A DNA stretch of 8,280 nt, taken from positions 1 to 8,280 of the forward strand of contig CAMPHE010000066.1 of the NCBI GenBank assembly GCA_946885815.1. Direction: 5' to 3'. The position numbers and the translations under genes are program-made. The notes below the pieces were generated by a model. It was not told where the DNA came from and did no database searches. It saw nothing but the letters and a program-made list of their open reading frames with translations. This stretch comes from an uncultured Arenimonas sp. (GTDB lineage: Bacteria > Pseudomonadota > Gammaproteobacteria > Xanthomonadales > Xanthomonadaceae). Of the stretch, positions 1 to 7,040 are shown piece by piece; position 1 is the stretch's first letter; every line of letters begins with the position of its first letter.

Positions 1-64
1 GCTCAGCGTGCTGCCGCTGCCGACGATGCCCGCCAGCAGCACCGGCAGCGGCAGCACGCTGAGC
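1..64. repeat. Perfect 21-bp inverted repeat at window edge (arms 1-21 and 44-64)
   Basis: Positions 1-21 are the exact reverse complement of 44-64, with a 22-nt spacer (22-43). It lies inside the SLC13 coding region, where the two arms are read in different frames and encode unrelated residues (roughly LSVLPLP and GSGSTLS). The left arm begins at base 1, so the repeat may extend beyond the window. A perfect 21-bp arm is far longer than chance pairing in a window this size. It could be a real DNA hairpin or a fold-back/assembly artefact at a contig end. Confidence 0.85.
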
Positions 65-1149
65 CCCGAAAGCGAACGCGCGAGCCGGTCGCTGAGCCCG
101 GAGCTCTGGAACGCCGCCGCGAGCGCGATGCCGCCGCCGAACAGCACCAGTGCGCCCCACGGCACGCGTTCGGCCGTTTCCCAGTCCAGCAGCTGGCGGC
201 CCTTGCCGTCGGGAATCACGCACAGCAGCACCACCGCGAGCAGCGCGACGCTGGCGTCGTTGGCGCCCGGAAGGCCGAGCAGCGCGCTCCAGCCGCCGAA
301 CGGCTCGCTGCGGAAGATCCACGCGGCGGCGGTCAGCGCGAACACGGCGATGACGCGGCGCTCGCCGGTCGTCCACGCGCCGGCATCGGGCAGCACCGCC
401 GCGGGTGCGCCGGCGAGCCGCCGGCCGAGCCACAGCCCCAGCAGCGGCAGGAACACCAGCACCACCGGTACGCCGATCGCCATCCAGTCGAGGAAGCCGT
501 AGCGCGTGCCGGTGACGTCGGCGTAGACCTGCATGAACACGAGATTGGGTGGCGACCCGATCGGCGTGCCGAGCCCGCCGATGCTCGCCGCGTAGGCGAT
601 CGCCAGGATCAGCGGCGCGTGCAGTCGGCGGTCCGGGTACGACTGCAGCACCGCCAGCGCCACCGGCAGCATCAGCAGCGTCGTCGCCGTGTTGCTGATC
701 CACATCGAAACGACACCGGTCGCGGCGATGAAGCCGTACAGCAGATGCCGGCCGCTGCGGCCGCCGAACGCGCGCACCATCGCCAGTGCGAGCCGGCGAT
801 GCGCGCCGCTGCGCTCCAGCGCGCGCGAGAGCATGAAGCCGCCGCCGAGCAGCAGGATCAGTTCGTGCCCGTAACTCTGCGCGACCTGCTTGGCGTCGAG
901 CACGCCCAGCACCGGCAGCGCGGCGAGCGGCAGCAGCGCGGTCACGGGGGCCGGCACCGGTTCGAGCACCCACCACGCCGCGCACCAGGCCGTCAGCCCG
1001 ACCGTGGCCGCGAGCACGTGCGGTTCGCCGGTGCCGGCCAGCCACAGGTAGAGCGCCGCGGCGAGCAGAGGACCGGTGGGCAGCGCGATGCGGCGGAGCG
1101 TCGAAGTCACGGCGGTCTCGGGTCGGCGGGCTGGCGCGACACGATACAT
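1..1149 (-). CDS. SLC13/DASS-family sodium-coupled anion permease (partial, 3' end outside window)
   Basis: The minus strand is open for 383 codons from ATG at 1149 to the window edge, in frame and without a stop. It reads as an inner-membrane divalent-anion/sodium symporter of the SLC13 (DASS, CitT/INDY-like) family, which imports di- or tricarboxylates or sulfate. Visible family marks are the first substrate/sodium motif SNTATT at residues 152-157, the signature GTPIGSPPN at 194-202, and the second-half repeat element around WGALVLFGGGIALA (331-344). Many hydrophobic segments alternate with short loops. The second SNT motif of the inverted-repeat fold should follow just beyond the window. 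A GTG at 1110, in the same frame 13 codons downstream, is an alternative start that would remove a charged N-terminus; neither start has a clear Shine-Dalgarno. The gene is divergent from nhaA. The last seven visible residues (377-383, GSGSTLS) lie in the far arm of an inverted repeat and look less hydrophobic than expected. The family is confident; the substrate is not determinable. Confidence 0.9.
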   Translation of the reverse strand, partial: MYRVAPARRPETAVTSTLRRIALPTGPLLAAALYLWLAGTGEPHVLAATVGLTAWCAAWWVLEPVPAPVTALLPLAALPVLGVLDAKQVAQSYGHELILLLGGGFMLSRALERSGAHRRLALAMVRAFGGRSGRHLLYGFIAATGVVSMWISNTATTLLMLPVALAVLQSYPDRRLHAPLILAIAYAASIGGLGTPIGSPPNLVFMQVYADVTGTRYGFLDWMAIGVPVVLVFLPLLGLWLGRRLAGAPAAVLPDAGAWTTGERRVIAVFALTAAAWIFRSEPFGGWSALLGLPGANDASVALLAVVLLCVIPDGKGRQLLDWETAERVPWGALVLFGGGIALAAAFQSSGLSDRLARSLSGLSVLPLPVLLAGIVGSGSTLS

Positions 1150-1183
1150 CGCACCGGCCACGCGGGCCCGAGCGCGTGCGGCC

Positions 1184-1189
1184 TATAAT
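1184..1189 (+). promoter_or_regulatory. Candidate -10 box (TATAAT) of the nhaA promoter
   Basis: A perfect TATAAT stands in the 67-nt gap between the divergent SLC13 and nhaA starts, 27 nt upstream of the nhaA ATG. This would give a leader of roughly 20 nt. No TTGACA-like -35 is visible at the matching distance (about 1161-1167 is cgcgggc), and there is no TGn extension, so activity may depend on an activator. I could not pick a convincing promoter for the opposite, SLC13, direction. Confidence 0.5.
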
Positions 1190-1216
1190 CGGATTTCGCC
1201 AAGCACCGGGCAAAAC

Positions 1217-2467
1217 ATGGGAAAGACCGCATCGACGCTGGCAGAGCGTGCCGCTCGCGAGCTGGCGCACTTCATCCGGCTCGAGGCCTCCGGCGGCATC
1301 CTGCTGATCATCGCCGCCGCCCTGGCGCTGGTCTGCGCCAATTCCCCGCTCGAGGACCTGTACGAGGACCTGTTCAGGCTGCCGGTGCAGGTGCGGATCG
1401 GCGAACTCGACCTCGACAAGCCGCTGCTGCTGTGGATCAACGACGGACTGATGGCCGTCTTTTTCCTGCTGGTCGGTCTCGAACTGAAGCGCGAGATGAT
1501 CCATGGGCAGTTCTCGCAGCGCTCGCAGATGCTGCTGCCCGGACTGTGCGCGCTGGCCGGCATGGCCGTGCCGATGGGCATCTACGCGTGGGCGAACTGG
1601 GGCGACCCGGTCGCGATGCGCGGCGTCGCCATCCCGGCGGCGACCGACATCGCGTTCGCCCTCGGTGTCCTCGCGTTGCTCGGCAGCCGCGTTCCGCTCG
1701 CGCTCAAGCTCCTGCTGACGGCCATCGCCGTCGCCGACGACCTCGGGGCGATCCTGATCATCGCGATCTACTACACCGACCACCTCTCGATGCAGGCGCT
1801 CGGGCTGGCGCTGGTCGCCCTCGCCGCGCTGATCGTCGCGAACCGCCGCGGCGTGCGCACGCTGAGCGTCTACATGGTGCTCGGGGTGGCGATGTGGGTG
1901 GCGCTGCTGAAATCGGGCGTGCACGCCACCCTCGCCGGCGTCGCGCTGGGCATGGTCGTGCCGTTGCAGGTGCCCGCGCCGGCCACGGTGGAAGACGCGT
2001 ACGGCCGGCGCGTCGCCGACCCCGACGTGCGGGGACCGCTGGAAGTGCTCGAAGACGCGCTGCACCCCTGGGTGGCGTACGGCATCCTGCCGCTGTTCGC
2101 GTTCGCCAACGCCGGCGTTCCGCTGTCGGGACTCAGCCTCGCCAGCCTCGCCGAGCCGGTGCCGCTCGGCATCGCCCTCGGGTTGTTCGTCGGGAAGCAG
2201 CTGGGCATCTTCGGGATGGCGGCCGGCCTGATCGGCACGGGGCTGGTCCGCCGCCCGGACGGGGTGACCTGGGGCGGCCTGTACGGCATGTCGATGCTGT
2301 GCGGCATCGGTTTCACGATGAGCCTGTTCATCGGCGCGCTGTCGTTCGATGCGTCGCATTTCGACCTGCAGGTCGCCAACCGCGTCGGCATCCTGGCGGG
2401 CTCGCTGCTGTCGGCGATCGCCGGCTATCTGCTGCTCGCATGGATCCTGCCGAAGAAACCCGGGTGA
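1217..2467 (+). CDS. nhaA: Na+/H+ antiporter NhaA
   Basis: This encodes a 416-residue inner-membrane antiporter that exports Na+ (or Li+) in exchange for protons, for pH and sodium homeostasis. The family hallmarks are all present: NDGLMAVFFLLVGLELKREM near residues 75-94; ATDIAFALGVLALLGSR with Asp144, matching E. coli Asp133; the ion-binding pair Asp174-Asp175 in AVADDLGA, matching Asp163-Asp164; and GKQLGIF with Lys327, probably the equivalent of Lys300. It is somewhat longer than the roughly 390-residue E. coli protein, with the extra length mainly in a hydrophilic loop at about 250-275. The ATG at 1217 was chosen because NhaA proteins begin a short distance before the FIRLEASGGILL segment, and because it follows the TATAAT. 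An open frame continues upstream to 1076 but would run through the promoter. The start lacks a clear Shine-Dalgarno. The stop codon overlaps the start of the next gene. Confidence 0.96.
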   Translation: MGKTASTLAERAARELAHFIRLEASGGILLIIAAALALVCANSPLEDLYEDLFRLPVQVRIGELDLDKPLLLWINDGLMAVFFLLVGLELKREMIHGQFSQRSQMLLPGLCALAGMAVPMGIYAWANWGDPVAMRGVAIPAATDIAFALGVLALLGSRVPLALKLLLTAIAVADDLGAILIIAIYYTDHLSMQALGLALVALAALIVANRRGVRTLSVYMVLGVAMWVALLKSGVHATLAGVALGMVVPLQVPAPATVEDAYGRRVADPDVRGPLEVLEDALHPWVAYGILPLFAFANAGVPLSGLSLASLAEPVPLGIALGLFVGKQLGIFGMAAGLIGTGLVRRPDGVTWGGLYGMSMLCGIGFTMSLFIGALSFDASHFDLQVANRVGILAGSLLSAIAGYLLLAWILPKKPG

Positions 2468-3330
2468 CGGCGGACTGGCTCGCGTTCGGTCTGACCGGCG
2501 CGGTCGGCCACGCGCTGCTGGACGAGTGGCGCCCTGGCGAGGCACGCCTCACCGCGGTGACCCGGCGCGAGCCGCCGTCGCGTGCCGGCATCGACTGGCA
2601 CCGGGGCGACCTCGGCGGATGGACACCGCCGCAGCCGGCATACGACGTGGTGATCAGCGTCGGACCGCTGCACGAATTCTCGCGCTGGTACGAGCGCGCC
2701 GGACCGGCCTCGGCGCGGGTCGTCGCGCTCGGTTCGACCAGCGTGCACAGCAAGTCGCGGTCGGTCGACCCGGCGGAGCGCGAACTCGCCGGCCGCCTCG
2801 CGGACGCCGAAACCCGTCTCGCCGCCGCCTGCACGGCGCGCGGCGCGGCGCTGACGCTGCTGCGACCGACGCTGATCTACGGCGTCGGCCGCGACCGGAA
2901 CCTCACCCGCTTCGTCGACCTGGCCCGGCGCTGGCGCGTGATACCGCTGCCCCGTGGCGCGACCGGCCTCCGCCAGCCGGTCCATGCGGCGGATGTCGCC
3001 GCGGCGGTGCTCGCGGGCGCGCGCCGTCCCGGCCCGGTGCCGGGGCGCTTCGACCTGCCCGGCGGCGAGACGCTCCGCTACGACGAGATGGTCCGCCGCA
3101 CGCTCGCGGCCGCGGTGCCGTCCGCGCGGATCTGGCGGCTGCCCGACGCGGCGTTCGGCGCGGCGCTGGGCCTCGCGCGCGCCACCGGCGCGGTGACCGA
3201 TGCCGGGGAGGGCATGCAGCGGCGACTGGGCGAGGACCTGGTCTACGACGCCGCACCGGTGCGGTCCGCGCTCGGGGTCACCCTGCGCCCGTTCGCTCCG
3301 GCGGCGGCGATGTTCGCGGCGTCCGATTGA
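2464..3330 (+). CDS. Atypical NAD(P)-dependent epimerase/dehydratase-like (extended SDR fold) protein
   Basis: This 288-residue protein starts at a GTG that overlaps the nhaA stop (GTGA), so translation is probably coupled. It begins with a Rossmann-type beta strand and a GLTGAVG nucleotide-binding loop (Gly9, Gly12, Gly15). It then shows the family features VALGSTSV (87-94, with the position of the SDR catalytic serine), LRPTLIYG (133-140), QPVHAADVAAAVL (171-183), and a C-terminal region ending in a GVTLRPF-like motif (271-277). The canonical catalytic Tyr-x-x-x-Lys is not visible: the stretch after the serine is ERELAGRLADAE-like instead. It is therefore an atypical member that may bind a nucleotide but use different chemistry. 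It appears cytoplasmic, with no signal peptide. No substrate can be assigned, and its link to NhaA may be no more than co-transcription. Family confidence is good; function is unknown. Confidence 0.85.
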   Translation: MTADWLAFGLTGAVGHALLDEWRPGEARLTAVTRREPPSRAGIDWHRGDLGGWTPPQPAYDVVISVGPLHEFSRWYERAGPASARVVALGSTSVHSKSRSVDPAERELAGRLADAETRLAAACTARGAALTLLRPTLIYGVGRDRNLTRFVDLARRWRVIPLPRGATGLRQPVHAADVAAAVLAGARRPGPVPGRFDLPGGETLRYDEMVRRTLAAAVPSARIWRLPDAAFGAALGLARATGAVTDAGEGMQRRLGEDLVYDAAPVRSALGVTLRPFAPAAAMFAASD

Positions 3331-3368
3331 CCGGGATCACGTTCCCGAAATTTCCATACGCCGCAGCA

Positions 3369-3396
3369 TTGCCATTTCCTAACGAACATTTAATAT
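3369..3396 (+). promoter_or_regulatory. Candidate sigma-70-type promoter for the DUF1302 operon
   Basis: TTGCCA (3369-3374, five of six matches to TTGACA) and TAATAT (3391-3396) are separated by 16 nt. They sit in an AT-rich island at about 3341-3420 that contrasts with the GC-rich surroundings. Transcription would start near 3403, leaving a leader of about 128 nt before the DUF1302 ATG at 3531. Apart from the Shine-Dalgarno, I see no gene or recognisable RNA element in 3419-3530. Confidence 0.6.
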
Positions 3397-3410
3397 GCCT
3401 AGAGGAAATG
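3373..3410. promoter_or_regulatory. Candidate operator: 8-bp inverted repeat straddling the -10 box
   Basis: CATTTCCT (3373-3380) is the exact reverse complement of AGGAAATG (3403-3410), with 22 nt between them and 30 nt centre to centre, close to three helical turns. The left arm abuts the -35 box and the right arm covers the predicted transcription start. A third ATTTCC lies at 3350-3355. Just downstream is a perfect 8-bp palindrome, CTCTAGAG (3411-3418), and CTAGAG occurs twice (3399-3404 and 3413-3418). This arrangement suits a repressor binding over the promoter, but no regulator gene is visible in the window. Regulatory function is inference. Confidence 0.4.
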
Positions 3411-3530
3411 CTCTAGAGTCCGGGGGAACCGAATCCGATGCATTCCGAACACCGCGCAACGCCGGCCGAAGCCGCCGGCGCCCGCCGCCGTCACCCTTCC
3501 GCTGCCCAGAACCGAGTCGAGGACGAACCC

Positions 3531-5558
3531 ATGAAGAGAATGCACGCATCCCACGGGCCGGTCGCTCGTGCCCCGCTGGCCGCCGCGGTCGCCCTCGGTC
3601 TGATGCTGGCGCCGGCCGCCCACGCCTTCGAGTTCTCGAACGGCGAGCTCACCGGCAGCCTCGACACGACGGTGTCGTACGGCTACGCGTGGCGCGTCGA
3701 GGACCGGGACGACGACCTGATCGCCAAGTCGTGGTTCAACCCGCTCCTGTGCACCCAGAACGTCCCGCTCGGCGCGATCCCGGTCGGCCCGGGCCGCTGC
3801 ACCGCCGCCGGCGGTGTGCCGGGTTCGCCGGAGCAGCTGGCCGCCCCCGGCCGCTTCTCGGCCAACCGTGACGACGGCAACCTCAAGTACGACGACGGCG
3901 ACGCGATTTCGAGCGCGGTGAAGCTGACGTCGGAGCTGTCGCTGAACTGGCGCGACTGGGGCCTGTTCGCCCGCGCCACGTACTTCTACGACTTCGAGAA
4001 CGAAGGCCGCGACGACATGACCGACGAGGCGCTGGACCGCATCGGCCAGCGCTTCCGCATGCTCGACTTCTTCGTGTTCAAGGACTTCGAGCTGGGCGCC
4101 GACGGCGGCAACAACGGCACCGTCCGCCTCGGCCGCCAGGTCGTGAGCTGGGGCGAGGGCACGTTCATCCAGAACGGCATCAACGTGATCAACCCGGTCG
4201 ACCTGTCGGCGCTGCGCGTCGCGGGCGCCGAGCTGAAGGAAGCGTTCCTGCCCATCGACATGCTCTGGGGCTCGGTGCAGCTGAGCGACAACGTCTCGCT
4301 CGAGGCGCTGTACATGTTCGAGTTCGAGGAAATCGAGATCGACGCGGCCGGCACGTACTTCAGCTCCAACGACTTCGCGACGCCGGGCGGCACCTACGTG
4401 ATGCTGGGCTTCGGCACCACGCCGCAGCCGGTGTACAACCCGGAGAATTTCTTCTCCACCTGCTACAACGGCCCGGCCGGCTACGCCACGTCCGACCGCT
4501 TCGCCGACCTCGCCGCGATCTACGGCCCGGCCACCGCCGCCCAGATCGTCGCGATCGGCTGCGGCAACGCCGTCGGCCGCCTGCCGAACCGCAACGCCGA
4601 CGATTCCGGGCAGTTCGGCATGGCGCTGCGCTGGTACGCCGAGGCGCTGAACGAAACCGAGTTCGGCTTCTACTTCCTGAACTACCACAGCCGCGTGCCG
4701 CTGCTGTCGGGCCGCGCGGTCACCGACCCGGTCGGCGGCGCCGCGACCGGCCGTTTCTTCGTCGAGTACCCGGAAGACATCCAGCTGTACGGCATCTCGT
4801 GGAACACGACGCTGCCGGGCGGTATCGCGTGGCAGGGCGAGATCAGCCACCGGCCGAACATGCCGCTGCAGGTGGACGACGTCGAGCTGCTGTACGCGGC
4901 GCTGAGCCCGCTCAACCCGTTCATCCCGCTGCCGGCGCTCGACTTCAACAGCCAGCTCGGGCAGTACGCGTTCGGCTCGGAAGTGCGCGGCTGGCGCGAA
5001 CACGAAGTCAGCCAGCTGCAGATGACGTTCACGAAGGCGTTCGGCAACGTGCTCGGCGCCGAGCAGCTGGCGATGGTGGCGGAAGTCGGTGCGACCGAAG
5101 TGTGGGACCTGCCGTCGCACAGCGAGCTGCGCTACGAGGGCGAAGGCACCGACACCGGTGGCGGCTGCGACGTCGGCGACGTGCTGGCGGCCGGCTTCCC
5201 GCTGCCGGGCGGCGCGCAGTTCGGCTGCATGCGCAACCCGCTCACGCTCACCGGCGGTTTCCCGACCGCGTTCTCGTGGGGCTACCGCGTCGCGGCGCGC
5301 GCCGACTACTCCAACGCGTTCGGCACGCCCATCACGCTCTCGCCGCGCGTCGCGTTCAACCATGACGTCAACGGCATCACCCCGGGGCCGGGTGGCAACT
5401 TCCTCGAGGACCGCAAGTCGATGACGCTCGGCGTCGAGGCGAACTACCTCAACAAGCTGGTGTTCGACCTCAGCTACACGTCGTTCATGGGCGCCGAGGC
5501 ATACAACCAGATCCACGACCGCGACTTCGCGGCGTTCACCGTCAAGTACTCGTTCTGA
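3531..5558 (+). CDS. DUF1302 family outer-membrane beta-barrel protein
   Basis: This 675-residue exported protein has a signal peptide at residues 1-32: a basic start, a hydrophobic core LAAAVALGLMLAPAA, and an AHA cleavage site before Phe33. The mature part is rich in alternating aromatic/polar strands and ends in a C-terminal phenylalanine (FTVKYSF), the usual outer-membrane barrel assembly signal. The DUF1302 hallmark RLGRQVVSWGEGTFIQNG continues to INPVD (199-224). Six cysteines fall into three pairs, 74/90, 311/344 and 546/566, which could be disulfides in surface loops. The start at 3531 was chosen over an in-frame ATG at 3438 because it is followed directly by the signal peptide and preceded by GAGGA seven nt upstream. 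The next gene begins 19 nt downstream. The family's molecular role is poorly known; a porin- or channel-like role for hydrophobic compounds is inferred from its partners. Confidence 0.93.
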   Translation: MKRMHASHGPVARAPLAAAVALGLMLAPAAHAFEFSNGELTGSLDTTVSYGYAWRVEDRDDDLIAKSWFNPLLCTQNVPLGAIPVGPGRCTAAGGVPGSPEQLAAPGRFSANRDDGNLKYDDGDAISSAVKLTSELSLNWRDWGLFARATYFYDFENEGRDDMTDEALDRIGQRFRMLDFFVFKDFELGADGGNNGTVRLGRQVVSWGEGTFIQNGINVINPVDLSALRVAGAELKEAFLPIDMLWGSVQLSDNVSLEALYMFEFEEIEIDAAGTYFSSNDFATPGGTYVMLGFGTTPQPVYNPENFFSTCYNGPAGYATSDRFADLAAIYGPATAAQIVAIGCGNAVGRLPNRNADDSGQFGMALRWYAEALNETEFGFYFLNYHSRVPLLSGRAVTDPVGGAATGRFFVEYPEDIQLYGISWNTTLPGGIAWQGEISHRPNMPLQVDDVELLYAALSPLNPFIPLPALDFNSQLGQYAFGSEVRGWREHEVSQLQMTFTKAFGNVLGAEQLAMVAEVGATEVWDLPSHSELRYEGEGTDTGGGCDVGDVLAAGFPLPGGAQFGCMRNPLTLTGGFPTAFSWGYRVAARADYSNAFGTPITLSPRVAFNHDVNGITPGPGGNFLEDRKSMTLGVEANYLNKLVFDLSYTSFMGAEAYNQIHDRDFAAFTVKYSF

Positions 5559-5577
5559 CGCCACAGGGAGGCATTCG

Positions 5578-6942
5578 ATGAAGACCTACAGGAAAGCCGC
5601 GCTCGCCGCACTGGTCGGCGCATCCGTGGCAGCCACCGGCATGGCGCAGGCGAAGGTGAGCGCGTCGGAAGCGGCGAAGCTCGGTACCACGCTGACGCCG
5701 ATCGGCGCCGAGAAGGCCGGCAACGCCGCCGGCACGATCCCGGCCTGGGACGGCGGCATCACCCGGCCGCCCGCGGGCTTCCGCGTCGGCCAGTTCCACC
5801 CCGACCCGTTCGCCGCCGACAAGCCGCTGTACCAGGTGACCCGCGCGAACGTGCAGCAGTACGCGAACGTGCTCACGCCGGGGCAGAAGGCGATGTTCGC
5901 CAAGTACCCGACCTTCCGCATGGACGTGTACCCGACCCGGCGCAGCGCGTCGTTCCCGGCGCGCACGTACGAGTACACCAAGAAGAACGCGACCACCTGC
6001 ACGCTCGTCGCCAACGGCGAAGGCGTGCAGAACTGCGCCGAGGGCATTCCGTTCCCGATCCCGCAGAACGCCTACGAGGTCATCTGGAACCACAAGCTCA
6101 AGTACAAGGGCCTGTCGGTGATCAGCTACTCCAACCAGGCGGCGCCCACCGCCGGTGGCGCGTACACGCTGGTGAAGCTGCGCGAGGAACTGCTGGGCCT
6201 GTACTACAAGCCGGGCAACACCTCCGAGAACATCAACAACATCCTGCTGTACTTCAAGCAGGAAGTGCTCGGCCCGGCGCGCCTCGCCGGCCAGGTGCTG
6301 CTGGTGCACGAAACGCTCGACGCCGCCGCCGCGCCGCGCCAGGCGTGGGTGTACAACCCCGGCCAGCGTCGCGTGCGTCGCGCGCCGAACGTCGCCTACG
6401 ACAACCCGGGCACCGCGTCCGACGGCCTGCGCACCAACGACATGACCGACATGTTCAACGGCGCGATGGACCGCTTCGACTGGACCCTGGTCGGCAAGAA
6501 GGAAATGCTGGTCCCGTACAACGCCTACCGCGCGCACAGCGACAAGACCAAGGTCAAGGACCTGATCCGCCCGGGCCACCTCAACCCCGACCTGATGCGG
6601 TACGAGCTGCATCGCGTGTGGGTCGTCGAGGCCAAGCTCAAGGCCGGCCAGCGCCACATCAACAGCCGTCGCACGTTCTACCTGGACGAGGACAGCTGGC
6701 AGATCATGCTGATCGACCACTACGACGGCCAGGGCAACCTGTGGCGTTATTCCGACGCGCCTTCGGTGAACTACTACGAGGTGCCGACCTTCTGGTCGAC
6801 GCTCGAGACCCACCACGACCTCAAGTCCGGCCGCTACATCACGATGCTGCTGGACAACGAGGACAAGACGCGCGACTTCGGCTACCAGTCCACGCCCGCG
6901 AACTACTCGCCGCAGAACCTGCGCACCGCCGGCGTGCGCTGA
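5578..6942 (+). CDS. DUF1329 family periplasmic protein (LolA/LolB-like)
   Basis: This 454-residue protein has a signal peptide at 1-25 (core AALAALVGASVAATG, cleavage after AQA). There is no lipobox cysteine, so it should be soluble in the periplasm or peripheral to the outer membrane rather than a lipoprotein. Family marks are the start of the mature protein, VSASEAAKLGTTLTPIGAEK, followed by GTIPAWDGGI, the central DMTDMFNGAMDRFDW (288-302), and the ending SPQNLRTAGVR. Cys141 and Cys153 flank a short loop and may form a disulfide. DUF1329 proteins are, as I recall, related in fold to the LolA/LolB lipid and lipoprotein carriers, and usually sit beside DUF1302 as here. A strong Shine-Dalgarno AGGGAGG (5565-5571) lies six nt before the ATG. 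Role inferred: a periplasmic shuttle or scaffold for a hydrophobic substrate passing between the RND pump and the DUF1302 barrel. The substrate is unknown. Confidence 0.93.
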   Translation: MKTYRKAALAALVGASVAATGMAQAKVSASEAAKLGTTLTPIGAEKAGNAAGTIPAWDGGITRPPAGFRVGQFHPDPFAADKPLYQVTRANVQQYANVLTPGQKAMFAKYPTFRMDVYPTRRSASFPARTYEYTKKNATTCTLVANGEGVQNCAEGIPFPIPQNAYEVIWNHKLKYKGLSVISYSNQAAPTAGGAYTLVKLREELLGLYYKPGNTSENINNILLYFKQEVLGPARLAGQVLLVHETLDAAAAPRQAWVYNPGQRRVRRAPNVAYDNPGTASDGLRTNDMTDMFNGAMDRFDWTLVGKKEMLVPYNAYRAHSDKTKVKDLIRPGHLNPDLMRYELHRVWVVEAKLKAGQRHINSRRTFYLDEDSWQIMLIDHYDGQGNLWRYSDAPSVNYYEVPTFWSTLETHHDLKSGRYITMLLDNEDKTRDFGYQSTPANYSPQNLRTAGVR

Positions 6943-6967
6943 GCCGGTCGATGGCCTGATCCGCACC

Positions 6968-7000
6968 GAACGCCGCGCCCGAAAGGGCGCGGCTGCGTTC
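6968..7000 (+). terminator. Strong GAAA-loop hairpin between DUF1329 and Ycf48-like genes (terminator-like, no U-tract)
   Basis: GCCGCGCCC (6972-6980), the tetraloop GAAA (6981-6984) and GGGCGCGGC (6985-6993) form a perfect nine-bp stem. It is extended by GAAC/GTTC (6968-6971 with 6997-7000) across a 3-nt bulge (6994-6996). It begins 25 nt after the DUF1329 stop, in the only large gap (98 nt) of the operon. It lacks a following run of T, so it may be a partial terminator, an attenuator or an mRNA-stabilising 3' structure that leaves the two upstream genes more abundant than the downstream ones. Confidence 0.55.
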
Positions 7001-7040
7001 AGGGCGCACGGAAACGGCGCCCCCGCCGCAGGAGTCCACG

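Noticed and set aside
8..502. Plus-strand frames across 8-1188 as separate small genes
   Set aside because: They lie opposite the SLC13 permease, whose minus-strand frame has clear transporter motifs. Their translations are Ser/Arg/Pro-rich shadows.
1432..2463. Upstream in-frame extension of the epimerase-like gene through nhaA
   Set aside because: The extension reads as Arg-rich nonsense inside nhaA. The recognisable Rossmann start begins only at the GTG at 2464.
3332..3347. CGGGA...TCCCG hairpin just after the epimerase-like gene as a terminator
   Set aside because: It has only a 5-bp stem with a 6-nt loop and no T-run (aaattt follows). This is too weak to call a terminator, so termination of the nhaA transcript is unresolved.
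3438..3530. An upstream ATG extending DUF1302 by 31 residues
   Set aside because: It would put a polar, charged tail ahead of a clear signal peptide. The ATG at 3531 has a well-spaced GAGGA.
3399..5564. A 721-codon open frame on the minus strand opposite DUF1302
   Set aside because: Its translation is Arg/Val/Ala/Glu-rich low-complexity sequence typical of high-GC antisense frames. The plus strand carries a signal peptide, family motifs and a Shine-Dalgarno.
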